The translations under genes were made by a program, and so were the position numbers. Under the pieces are notes generated by a model, which was not told the origin of the DNA, did not search any database, and saw nothing but the letters and a program-made list of their open reading frames with translations. Below, in pieces: positions 36,371 to 47,700 of a DNA stretch of 64,000 bases (position 1 is the first letter of the stretch; each line of letters opens with the position of its first letter). The stretch lies in contig JAZHRO010000055.1 in NCBI GenBank assembly GCA_037157565.1, forward strand, positions 42,005,001 to 42,069,000, written 5' to 3'. The DNA is from Thalassia testudinum (taxonomy: Eukaryota; Streptophyta; Magnoliopsida; Alismatales; Hydrocharitaceae).

Positions 36371-37440
36371 GTTGAATTTTATTGAAGTCATGAGCAAATG
36401 TCAAATTTGAGAAGTTTTTGACAATCATAACGAGTTTTAAAACATGAATGTTTTTAACAAAACCTCATTCAATGCCCAAGCCCACATTCTCTTATTTACC
36501 GATTCTTGGGAAGTGCATGGGATGGCTACAATATTTTAGCATGAAATCTTGAGATGGACGCTGGGAGTTGAAGCTTTTGACTTGGACGTAAGTTCAAGGG
36601 TTGGTTAAATTGGCACATTTATAACATTATATTTTAAGAATAGGTAATTTTATTTTTGATACGTATTTTAGACTGCATTTGGCTATGAGATAAGTTTTAT
36701 CCCGGTGTTAGTCTTGGGTGAAGCTGACAGGGGTATTCAATATTGTAGCTAGTGAGATATGAATGGCTGGTACGTTTGATGTAGTTTGTGGATAATATTT
36801 TATTATTATGATATAAGGGTAAAATAAGTTGATGTGATGTTGTGATACATGTTGGTGGATTTATTATGTCAGCAGAAAATTTGGCGGTGAGTATATTTTA
36901 AATCTCATCTCGACAACATTTGTCCTTCAACTATTGTGCATTCCATCTCATTCAACTATTGTCCTTCGACTATTTAACAAGGTTATCCATTGAGGGATTT
37001 TTTTTAATGCCTTCTCGCCATCAATGAGGCCATCTCGTCAAGGGAAAAAGGAAAGGAGAAGGCATCCGCATGATCCTGATCGTGACTGTGTGCGTACTTC
37101 GATTTTCTTTCACTTAATCGAACACGGTATTCTTCTTCACATGTTATGGTAAGAAGTAATCTCAAAACCTGATGTCTCTTAGTATTAATGTAACAATCAA
37201 ATCAATCTTATTGTAACATTATATTCATTCATTATAATAGTCAATATATGAAATCACGTAATACTTATTTTAATCAAACTTGAAATGTAATTTTCAAATA
37301 CTATTCAATCTGAACGGATGGACAACTCCGAAGCGATGCCCTGTCCCCAGTTAACCAAATTCTCAAATCCTAGCAACCTTCATGGAGATCCTACCATGCT
37401 GTTTCTTGTTGTTAAGACATTTTACTTATTTTTCCTTCTT
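36371..37440. other. Non-coding, no gene
   Basis: AT-rich sequence without motifs I can name. The - strand of 36371-36600 may continue the gypsy pol region, but is too decayed to follow. Confidence 0.3.
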
Positions 37441-37615
37441 TAAATGTTGTCTTTGTCAACGGGAGTGGGGTCGGCAAGGCTCATAAACTTGCTAAGTTCT
37501 GTCTTCAACAGGATCTCTCTGGTATTTGGGACAGCTCCATCATCCCTCGTCCTCTGTAAGGTTGTCGATCAACGAAGTTTCTTCTCTCTTTTTTTTTAAA
37601 AAAAAAAAAAAAAAT
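37441..37615 (+). mobile_element. LINE 3' end: RNase H tail and poly(A)
   Basis: The + strand frame reads NVVFVNGSGVGKAHKLA and DLSGIWDSSIIPRPL and then a stop, resembling the C-terminal end of the RNase H domain of plant L1 LINEs (VAHxLAK, then W-D-S-x-I-P). About 50 bp later is an A run of about 18 at 37598-37615. The rest of the LINE is absent, as expected of a 5'-truncated insertion; the 5' junction is unclear and may be further left (about 37320). Confidence 0.55.
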
Positions 37616-37689
37616 CTTAATGAATAAATGCTTAATAATCAAACATAAAAGAGACTAATCGAGGTTGGTGGACTTGATTAAGATGGTTA

Positions 37690-38535
37690 TGGAGGAATGA
37701 GCAAAATGCACAAATAATTGGGGATTGGTAACCTAATTCCACTGATATGGTGTGTGCTTGGGAAGGGGATCTAACCCTTAAAGTTTGCACTATGTGAATA
37801 AGGTTTACATGCTTAGTGAATACATGGTCACTACTCTCGTTCTCTTATAAGGTAGCTAATCTCGGGGGAGATCTAAGGAGAGGGATCCTCCTTCCTCTCT
37901 AGTACAAGCTCCCTTTTATAGGGGATGAGGCACACAACCCTCAAGGGAGCTCTCACAGGCCACCTCCTCCAGAGGGTACACGCACCGTGTGAAAAGGTCC
38001 ATAGGGACAACCTCCATCTGACCACTAGCTTTTTAGGCTTGCCCTTCTGTCAAAGATGCAACCTTCACAGTAGTGGTGCAAGGCAAACCGTACAACATGC
38101 TTGAGGACCAAGCCACAACAAAAGGACAAAATAGAAAAAGATAACTAGTAGGATTTGCCTCAGCTCCTGAGCCACTGCCCCACTTTGCTACCCCGATAGA
38201 CCTTGCCACCTTGGTGCTTGTAGGATCAGGCAGTCAAGCTAGTCAGGTGATCTAGGTGATCTAAGCGGGATGAGCACTCAGGAGGCTTTCCTATCCTGTC
38301 GGCAAATTTATCCTAGGGTCGCTTAGGGGGCCTCCTCCCTTGTCTGGTAGATTCGAGCAAAGGGCACTCGGGGGGCTTCCTGCGTGATATTAGGCTTTGG
38401 GCCTGCCTTTGTATGGGCTAAAGGCTTGGTAGGCCTTTGTTTGATGGGTCAAACTTATTTGTTGCTACTACTCTCGTAGTCTATTATGGTAAAATATGGT
38501 AAAAGCTTCTCTTTTTTCTCTTTTGGATATCTCCA
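37690..38535 (-). repeat. Left (3') LTR of LARD-like element
   Basis: 846 bp as delimited, longer than its partner through insertions in the part near 38150-38530. The inner edge is defined by the adjoining purine tract. Confidence 0.65.
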
Positions 38536-39132
38536 CTTGCCCCCAAAAGTTGTCACTCGACATAATTAGGGGTTAAGTGTTCTACTAGCCCATCTCTCAC
38601 CTTTACTACCTGGGGGATGCTTTTTTTGCCCCTCTCCCACCTCTTTTGAGAGGGGGGGGCATTGTGGTGGTTGGCTTGCTTGGATTTTTGGGCAATGCCT
38701 TGGGGGCCCTTATTTTGCGTCTCTTCACCTTCCTACCTTCCTAAGGTGACTGACCAACTTTGGCGAGTTGGAATTTAGGCGAACAGCTCAGGCAAGTTGG
38801 CTTGTTTTGGTAGCCTAGGGTACTTGCCACTCCATGGGGTTGGTACACCTAGGAGCCCCTTGGAGTTGGGTTTGTCAAGATGAGCTTGTTGCTCTCACTT
38901 TCGTAGTTTGGTTGATACAACCATGCAACTAAAAATTTGGAGTTTCTTTAATTATCCTTTGCCCCGAGGGGCCAGCTTCTGACAAGTTTGTTGGGTGGGT
39001 GCTTTGTTGGGAGGAGGGGGGGTTGCTTTTACATCAACATCGATGTTGCCCCCTTTGCTCCTAGAAGATGCTGCTTGGCACTATCAGGGAGAGGTGCGTC
39101 ATCGACCCTTCACTTGCTCCTCGTGTGTGTGT

Positions 39133-39159
39133 GGGGGGGGGGGGGGGGGGGGGGGGGGG
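39133..39159 (+). repeat. 27-base poly(G) run
   Basis: Uninterrupted guanines preceded by GTGTGTGTG. Length may be an assembly estimate, since such runs are read poorly. Confidence 0.9.
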
Positions 39160-39226
39160 AGGTGCTGCTTGGCCCCTCTCTCACTCCTCTCCTAGGGTAG
39201 GAGGGGTGTTCTTGGTATGTATTTCG

Positions 39227-39318
39227 CTTGGATGTTCAGACATTGTCTCAAGAGTCTTGCCCTTGGCTTGCACTTGGATGTTCAGACATTGTCTCAAGAG
39301 TCTTGCCCTTGGCTTGCA
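39227..39318 (+). repeat. 46-bp perfect tandem duplication
   Basis: Two identical copies of a 46-bp unit starting CTTGGATGTTCAGACATTG and ending GGCTTGCAC, at 39227-39272 and 39273-39318. Confidence 0.9.
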
Positions 39319-40617
39319 CTTAGGGAAGTCACGACTCATAATGTGAACCAATCCCTACCCCCTATTGCGAGAAGGGGGGGTTCTTGGGTTAAGCAGTTTG
39401 TTTTGCTAAGTTCTTTGGGTGGATGATGGTCATCTATCACCTCTGCCCTCCATGCGAGGCGATCAGGCTAGGGATACTGTGGCATTACTCAAGTTCTTGA
39501 GGCCTAGGTAGATGTGCGTCCATCCTCTTAAGCTTAGGAGATCATAATGGTGGAATTCTGCAAGGCAAGAGGTCAGGGAACTTGTGTAAAAAATTGAGAG
39601 TACTTGACTTAAATATGTAAGCATCTTGTTTAACTCGACCCATTCTTAGCACTTAGAGACACTAGAATGCCTATGTTCTCCCTATGGCCTTTGTAAGAGG
39701 TAACTTACAAAGGCATGCCAACGTTCCCCATAATTAGCCTACTCTCTCGAGAGGCCTAGGATCCTCTCTTACGAGTCGGCCCTCTGGCAGCTTGCTCTCA
39801 TGGGTGGCTCCTGATGGAAATGAAGAGGATTTTTCAGTCTCGGTGCATATTAGCCTCTAAGTGAGTGGGGAGTTGAGTTAGGGTTCAAGTTTCATAAGAT
39901 AGGTAGATGCAAAATCCCATTTGGTAGAATGTAAATTTCATTTTCAAATGGTTAAGATATAAATTACATGATTAATATGTGGCAAGACCACTTGAATGCC
40001 ATAGAAATAAGTAGGTTTCCTCAATAATATGAAAATAAATAAATAAAAGTATGGCTTATCTATTGTGTTAGAGGGAGGGTGCACAGATTACTCAACGAGG
40101 CATGCTCATGCAGTCGAGCTTCGAATCAAGCCTCAAGCAGACACGAAGCACGTAAGGATACCTTATAGGTAGTGCTTGGGCTACTGAGGCCTCCACACCT
40201 GGCTCTAGTGAGGATGTAGTGCTTTGGTGGTACCAAGTGGGTTATATTCGAACAACTTGCCTAAGAATGCCTAGAGGTTCGCCACTCATTCGAGTAGAAG
40301 GCCTAGGTGGTGGAGGGCAGATGTTTGACTGATTGAGGTCTCTTAATGGGCTTAATGGATGGACTTGAGTAGTATGGGGGTGTCTAATACTTCCTTGTGA
40401 TTGTCACTTGGCATCTAATGAGTGTATATTTGCCTCCACTCAACCTCTAGGAAATGTGTACCCAAGGGCACCTTACAAGACGTCTTTGGGTGGCTACTGC
40501 ATGGCCTTTGGCGAGCACTCAACATCTAACGACACCTTGAGGGGTATGGTTAGGTGGCTGTTGCACAACCTCTATCGACTATGTGATGCTTGTGAGGCCA
40601 AGTCCTTGGTTGAGGTC

Positions 40618-42651
40618 TGATACGGATTTTACGTGATTTTGTAAAAGCAAGATTTTGTCGTTGAGACGCGTAAAATCGATTAACTCTTAAATTTATAAAA
40701 CCTAGATAGCGGAGTATATAGGGTTCGTCCAAGGAGGCCAATTCATTAATTACATGAAATGGTTCTCTCTCTCACTTCTCAAATCTGCACTTGTTTTTTT
40801 GTATTTTTGATTTTGTTATTTTTTGAGGGTTTTAGAAATAGTCGGGAAACGAATGAGAAGATGAAATCATGCTAAAAACTACGCCTAAGTGACAAGAATA
40901 AAGTCTACACCTCTAAGCTCACCCTAGGCAAGTGTGCCTAGGGTAATTAGATAGTAGAAGTGCGTGCAACAATTTTAGAAAAGCCTAATTGCTTGAATGG
41001 AAAAGAAGAACCAAAGTAGAAAGGCAAAAAGCTTTATATTAACTAGATATGTAAGGTCACAAGTAGACAAATGCTTGGAATAAAAAAAATCTAGCTAATA
41101 CAAAAATAGAAAGTAATGAAGAGCAAGATCAAGATCCTCCAATAGAAGCTTTAAGAAACCTTTGCTCCAACTGCGGCTACTCCCACAGTTGAAAAGAACT
41201 TCTCTTTGGCTTCTTCCTTCAAGTGGTCCTCCTCCAAGCCTCCTCCAAGGGTGGACGTCCACCACCCTTGTTCCTCCTCTTGCTTGGTTGTCCCCCTAAA
41301 CGAAGGCTTCCTACTTGGCGTGGTACAAGGGAGAAGAAGAAAGAGGAAGAAAGCACCAAGGGGGCGGGGTAGGTTGCCCCCTTGATCTTCTTCTCTTCTT
41401 CTTCCTCCTTGGCCTTAGGTGTAGGTGGTGTAGGTGGATATACAAAGGGAGAAGATCGAGTAAATGTGGGTAGTTAGTGGTGTTTTTATAGGGAGGGAAA
41501 GATGGTGGTTGGCGTTGAGATAGATGGATGACTAGGATTAGGTTTAAGGGTGGTTATGAGGATCCTAGGGTTAGGATGGAGTGGCGCCACCTTAAGGGAT
41601 GTGGTGGTGGTAGTTATGGTGGTGGAGAGACACCACAGTTTGGCACCAACCATGGAAGGGTGCCATGGTTTTGGCACCAACTATGGGGGCTTCTAGAAGG
41701 GAGTTAGGTGGATGGTGGAGATGGCTTGAAGGGGTAGGTGTAGGGTTGGATTTCAAGGGAAGGCTGGAGCCAATTTTAAGGGTAGTTGTAGGTGGTTTTG
41801 GCGCCAACTTGTGGTGACTTTTGGTGGTGGTGGTGGGGTGAAAGGAGGTGTATGGGGTTGGCACCAAAAGTGATTAGGAATGGGTAGCTTAGGTGGACTA
41901 GGTTTAGGGTTATTTGGTGGAACTTAGGTAGGTGGGTTTTAAGGTTATGTAGGGATGCCATGGAGGTGGACTAGCTAGCTTAGCTAGTAGGGAGTAGGGT
42001 AGAGAGGTAGAGAGAGCTAGGGTTTTGGAGGTGAGGAGTTGGAGGGAGCTGCCTTGAGCTGCACTGGAGCTGGTGGCTGCTGAAGAGAACTGCAAGGAGC
42101 TACTTTAGTTGGCTTAGCTTGCTAGTTTTTTGCTAGCTGCTAAGCCAAGCTAAGATGAGTTAGCTTCTGCTGATGTGAGCTAAGGTGAGCTGGGTTTGGT
42201 CTTCCTGGAGAATACCTAGCTAGCTGGTGTAGCTAACTTAGGTTAAGTAGCTCAGCTCAACTAGGCTGAGTTGAGTTAAGTCTCCGGGAGCTGGACTTGA
42301 GTTGGTCTGAGCTAGTTGAGGTTATCTTTAGCTGACTAAGTCTAGCTAGTTGATGGCAGTAGCTAGTCCTAATCAAGTTGAGCTTCTAGTGAACTATTTT
42401 GAGCTGGAGAAGTTGCAAAGGAGTTAGGATTAGTTGTCTTGAGCTAGTTTGAGCTACCATTCAGTTAAGGTGAGTTGAATGGAGTTGAGGTGAACTAGTT
42501 GAAGTTATCATTTAGCTAAGATGACCTGAATGGAGCTAAGGATGAGTTGATTCAGCTAGAAGGAGCTAGGACCCAGCTGAGATGAGCTGAATCTAGCTGG
42601 GATCCAGTTTATAGGAGCTTCTTCTTCATCTTCTGCCTTCCTGAGTGCCAA
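40618..42651 (-). repeat. Probable solo gypsy LTR within the LARD-like element
   Basis: Starts TGATACGG on the + strand (TATCA end on -) after AGGTC, and can be closed at GTGCCA followed by AGGTA, a duplication with one mismatch. There is a - strand TATA box, CCTATAAAAA, at 41492-41483. The segment GGGTTCGTCCAAGGAGG at about 40720-40740 is of the LTR type seen at 9010-9030. There is no interior or second LTR. Proline/histidine-rich frames at 41486-42095 on - come from GT-rich low-complexity DNA. The right end is uncertain. Confidence 0.4.
41985..42610 (+). repeat. Degenerate AGCT/GAGTTGAG-rich repeat tract
   Basis: About 600 bp built from variants of AGCTAG, GAGCTGAG and TTGAGTTGAG without a fixed period, giving an exceptionally high density of the palindrome AGCT. 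Lies in the U3 side of the putative solo LTR. No coding potential. Confidence 0.6.
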
Positions 42652-43312
42652 GGTATGCGAGATCTGACTTTTTATCTATCCCTGATACTCAAGTAAATGT
42701 ATCAAAAAGATGATAAGATGCAATGCATGGCTATCCTAAGTAAATGCCTAAATGCAACCCGAAAATTCATTTGTGGAGTTAAAACCCTAAAAGCTATATC
42801 TATTTTAAGAATGATGATAAATTGACATTTATCAAAAGACACTCAAGATGAATGATCTGCCACGTGGATTCTCAAGTGGTACTCTCCTTGACCTTGGCAA
42901 TTACGTCCTTCCAAACTTGGGTGTTTTCGATGGTGTCATTTAGTCTGGGCACCTTGTCCACAAGAGATTGAAAGTGCACCTAATGGCACCTCTCTTCCTC
43001 ATCTCCCTAGTAGGGAATTTATAGCCCCTCTAACTTGAGGTCATGAGCTTGGGAGATTCATCGACCTCCTCCTCCAACGGTAGAGGGACTTATCTCACTG
43101 CAAAGGAGGAGTTGGCCCCCTTCTCGAAGTAGTTACCTAGGTTCCTCGAGGGTATGGTGGGTTCACCCTCTGCTACCCCACCTTAGTCTAACTTCTCAGG
43201 CTTTGTGGCCATTAAGTGTGGTCATTAGCCTTTCAACATGTAAAACATATTTTCCACAAATAGCGCTAACTAATTGTGGTCGAAGGGCTTGATCGAGACG
43301 GTATCTGAAATA

Positions 43313-43990
43313 TGGAGGAAAGAGAAACACAAATACTCGAGGATTGGTAACCTAGTTCTATCAGTATGGCATATGTTTGAACAGGGAATCTAACCTTCAA
43401 TGTTTGTACCATGTGAACAACATTTAAATGCTTGGTGAATAAAAGGTCACTACTCGTTCTCTTAAAAGTTGGCTAATCTTAAGGGAGATCTTAGAAGAGG
43501 GATCCTCCCTCTAGTACAAGGGTTCCTTTTATAGGGAATGAGACATGTAGTCTTCAAGACAACCTACTAGCATTTTAGGCCTGCCTCTCCACTTAAGGCG
43601 TAACCTTCGCAACAGTGATGCAAGATAAACCGTACAAACTTGGAGACCAAGCCACAGCAAACAGACAAAATACCAAAAGATAAGGAGTGAGATTAGCCTT
43701 AGTTGCTGAGCCACCACCTCACCTTGCTATATCAATAGGCCTTACTGCCTTGGTGCTTGGTGGATCAAGCAAACAAGCCATCCAACTAGGTAATCCAAGT
43801 AGGATGGGTGCTTTCTTATCCTACCAGCAAATCCGGGTGGAAGCCGCTCGGGAGGCCTCCCATCTCGTCCAATAGATCTGAGCAAAGGCTCCAGAGGCTT
43901 CCCACCTGGTCTTGGAACTTTGGGCCCGCCCCTGTCTAGAGTAGAGATTTTATGGGCCTTTATCTGATAGGTTATACTTTTCCTCCTCCA
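43313..43990 (-). repeat. Right (5') LTR of LARD-like element
   Basis: 678 bp as delimited, starting TGGAGGAAAGAG and ending TCCTCCTCCA on the + strand. It lies about 600 bp downstream of the DUF760 stop codon. Confidence 0.65.
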
Positions 43991-44597
43991 TCAGAAACGT
44001 TTTCACATAAGCCTGCCGTTGGTATTACGGTTCGATGGAGAACAAAAGCTTTCAAATTAATAATAACAAGAATAGGGGGAGGAAGTGGATCTCGGCAGTC
44101 CACTTTCAGACGAGAATGCACAGACCCCTCGTCAGGCAATAATGATAACAATTAGCTCCAACAGCTTAATTACAATTATAAATTTCCATAAGAATATACA
44201 GGCACATAATCGCAATGACGGCATCCGCAGAGGAATATAGGATAGCCATTTCCCAGAGATATACAACGGAGATATTCGGCCTTTTTACTAATTAGGCAAG
44301 CGGAAACAACCTTGAAGGGGTTCCTTGCATGATAACAGAACTGGTAAATGCCATGAGCGTAATAACAACTTTCACATGAAGAAGCATTAACCAAAGAATA
44401 TAATTGATTAATTACTTAAATTAGCAGCTCGTTTGAAGAGGGGCATCATTATACAAAATTTTTTCAAGTATCCAAGCATTTTGGGCACGCCTATGGCTGT
44501 TAGCAACTTTTGTTGGAGGTTTACACTCAACTCCCAAGGCCATTTCATACAACAAGCGGCTTGGTTGTTCATGGCCACATTGCAAGATTCCTGAGTC
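43991..44597 (-). other. 3' flank and probable 3' UTR of the DUF760 gene
   Basis: Downstream of the stop codon on the - strand. A 72-codon cysteine-rich frame at 44394-44176 lies here, but it starts beyond the stop codon, has no domain signature and is probably part of the 3' UTR. No strong polyadenylation signal was identified with certainty. Confidence 0.4.
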
Positions 44598-44759
44598 TTA
44601 AATGTTTTCTCCTGGAGGCAGCTCGGCAAGCTTTGGAGGAGCTTCTAATACCCTTTCCATATCAAACCGGACTTCTATGTTGCGAATACCGTAGCCAACT
44701 ACCATCAACCAATAGAGCAACTTTGCAAGTTCGGGGGCACTTGTCTCAGTTGCAGTCGT
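44598..44759 (-). CDS. DUF760 gene, last exon
   Basis: 53 codons and stop. Acceptor AAATGCAG; starts TTATETSAPELAKLL and ends KLAELPPGENI. Carries the conserved LLYWLMVVGYGIRNIEVRFD segment. The + strand frame over it (44510-44794) is its antisense shadow. Confidence 0.85.
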   Translation of the reverse strand, partial: TTATETSAPELAKLLYWLMVVGYGIRNIEVRFDMERVLEAPPKLAELPPGENI

Positions 44760-47700
44760 CTGCATTTAAGTCAAAGAGGAAGCTGCATCAATAGTGTGAT
44801 GAAACACAAGGACTCATTTATCACTTTGTTGCTTCCTGTTTGAGAGGCAGAACATCAAGTTCAGTGTGATGAACTCATTGTCATTCTGATTTAGGACATA
44901 TCTGCAGTTTGCTCAACATGCTGTCATGAGCATGAAACCTACAACAGGTATGCAGTGCAATAGCAGACAGGACCGACTAAAAATGGAGCTACATGTTGAT
45001 AATCGAGGCAAAAACGCAATTATGCTGTTTTTTCCTATCTTACATGAAAATGTGATACGTCTATGATATTATAGCATTCTGTCCCCATCTACCAAGGTAG
45101 ACTAGCTTAAATGCAACTCATCAGACAAAGCTGCAGATTTCAAGAATCCATGCTACATGAGTTCCTTGAGGGTCACTTATTCTAGCTCCCTAGGCAACCT
45201 TCAATAGTAAAACTTTTTATATTTTTTATTTTTTAAATATGGTACCCTCTGCCAATCAGGTATGGATTTTGATGATAATTGTGATTTTGCTAGAGATGAG
45301 GCATATAACAGCCTTTTATCGTGCAAGAGGAAATAATAGATGTTACTTTTTACGTGGTTTTTGTCGTACACTTTGCATTTATATAAGAATAGATATGCAG
45401 TTGAACTTGTGACTATCTAAATGTTCACTACGCAAGTAACCATGTGGTTTTCGAAAGTGGTAGAAAGCTGTAAAAATAATAACTGCAAAACGTTTACGTA
45501 GAAAGCTAATTAAAATAAAATGAAATGAAATTAGGAAATTTATCACCAACAATATTAAAGGCGTGAAAAAAAGATGACAAAATACAATGATCTTCCTTTC
45601 AGTGTGAGACATGGAACTTTCTTTTAGTAAATATAAATATGGATTGCCCACATCGTTATGAGTAACATTTTAAAAATAGATGTAAAAAGAAAATGGCATT
45701 GATCGGATCCCAGTTTGCTTTCCAAATGTAACCCACAAATCCACATTTTGTCTGCCAATGTCACTGATGATCCCATTGACCACACTTCAGACTGCAACCA
45801 CATCTGCCTTAGCAAACATGGCTGAATGCATACACCTTATTTTTCAGCCAAAATGTGTTAAGAAAGCTTACCAATCCACATTACAATTATTCAGAGAAAA
45901 GAAGAAGCATATTGAGGAAACTCTGGGTGCCTTTGCAATATACCAGTTTACACCAACATAATGCAGACACTAGTAGTAGCTCTCTTATCTTCATGTGCAC
46001 TTCCATCTAAATCCCCAAGGACTAAGTGCCTGTAACATTTGAAGTTCTTTGCCTGAAGAGGACCTCAAGTGTTGCACAATCAGACAAGTCCAAATAGGCT
46101 GCTGTAAGAACTGATCCACTAACAGTATGGGCAATATTAAGTTTTGTGATATATAGAGAAGCCTGTAGATCCTATTGAATGGTGACAGGCTTGCATCTGG
46201 CCATGCGTGCCCCTCTAAGTCAGTCCAGCACACATTTTCTGAAAAAGAGAACTAGATGTTCATCTATATGTGATACTCTAGTACAAAGGAAATAATTGGA
46301 GGGTCCTACATCCTTGGTAACAAACTATGAATGCAAAATGACCTTGATCGTTGAAATACCATCCCGATCACTAGATGTCAGCAAAATCATCTTAATAAGC
46401 ATGATTGAGCATGTAGAGCAATTCATGGTGAAGACAGAGTGACCACAGGACATAGCTTTCTTGAGCTCATACACCTTGGAGAGCTTCCTTTGAGTGACAA
46501 AAATAGGAGGTTACTTTATATATACGTCATGTAAGTCTTCTAAGAGGAAGATGTTATCATCCAACTGAGGGACGAGCCAACCAGAATTCACTATAATGGA
46601 TGAATAAAAAATGAGCTGCGTAAGCTATCAGGGAGGACATCTCAAAGTAGTCAATACCATATGTTAATGTGTAGCCTTTCGCTACCGAAAGGTATTGTAG
46701 ATACTTGAAGATAAACACCCACTACACACCACAAATAATAGCATTTAGGGGTAGGTCAACCATGTCGCATGGTTCTTCGAGCCTCTTAAGCAAACATCAG
46801 TTATAACTATGGGTAGCTAATGGTAGACTTTTTATTTAATAGTTGGCCTATATATCAATGACAATTGACATCGAAGAGTGATGGTTCATAAAAACAAAAA
46901 AAATCAATTCCATAGGGGTTGCCTAGGCCTCGAAATTGGAACTACTCAGATGGAGTTGATCATTTTCTTTAGGAATTGTTATGTAAATGCCACCATAAAA
47001 GTTGGATGAAATGATTCGAATTGTTATAGAAAATCCTAAGCTCTCTTATATAGAGAGAGACCAAAGGGTTGAAAGTACAAAAGTGTCCCTCAGGAGTTAA
47101 ACACCCATAAGTCCGTACAAGAAAAGCATAAAAAATAAGAAATGCTATATGCTAACACTCACGCTCAAGCTGGAGCATGAATATCTATTATGTTTAGTTT
47201 GGAACAACATGCCTTGCAAGGGGCTTTGTGAAGGCAGATCTTGCAAGGGGCTTTGAGAAGACATCTACAGCCTGCTCCTCAGAAATGACACTCGTGGTAT
47301 GTAATGTCCCACGCTGAATGAGATCTCGAGTGTAGTCAACATGCTTTGTCCTCTCGTGGAATATAAGGTTATTGGCAATGTAAGTCGTTGCTCTGTTGTC
47401 ACATCACATCTCCATAGATCTATCTAGAGGAACATGAAGATCTAATAGAACTGACTTGATCTAGACCATCTCAGCGGCTGTCTGAGCCATGGCATTGTAC
47501 TCTGACCCGGCACTGAATCTAGATACAACTGCTTGCTTCTTGTTCCTCCATGTAACCAGATTACCTGCAACAAAGGTGCAAAACCCTGTGGTAGATTTTT
47601 TGTCCCTAGCACAGCCAGCATAATCAGTATCAGACTATGCTACAATCCCCATGGGCATTCCCTTGCTAAACAATAATTCTCATCTTGGTGCTTTCTTCAC

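Larger units (their letters stand above)
38536..40617. other. Interior of LARD-like element, left part; no coding motif
   Basis: G/T-rich on the + strand. Contains a 27-base G run (39133-39159) and a 46-bp tandem duplication (39227-39318). Frames near 38988-39426 are glycine-rich translations of the G run and the duplication. Confidence 0.5.
37690..43990 (-). mobile_element. Non-coding LTR element (LARD-like)
   Basis: Direct repeats at 37690-38535 and 43313-43990 share a long colinear sequence (for example GGATTGGTAACCTA, GGTCACTACT, AGAGGGATCCTCC) and both run from TGGAGGAA to CTCCA on the + strand. Both contain a - strand TATA box (CCTATAAAAGG at about 37923-37913 and 43534-43524), and a purine-rich CTTTTGGGGGCAAG on the - strand adjoins the left repeat, so the element reads leftward. 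The interior of about 4.8 kb encodes no gag or pol that I can find and carries a probable solo LTR insertion. No matching 5-bp target duplication is visible (GGTTA left, TCAGA right) and no standard primer-binding site was found. Confidence 0.7.

Noticed and set aside
38988..39426. Glycine-rich proteins
   Set aside because: Translations of the poly(G) run and of a tandem duplication.
41486..42095. Proline/histidine-rich proteins on the - strand
   Set aside because: Low-complexity GT-rich LTR sequence; overlapping frames with no conserved residues.
44176..44394. 72-codon cysteine-rich peptide on the - strand
   Set aside because: It lies downstream of the DUF760 stop codon in probable 3' UTR, with no signal peptide or known cysteine pattern.
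44510..44794. 94-codon + strand frame
   Set aside because: Antisense to the last DUF760 exon, whose - strand translation is clearly conserved.
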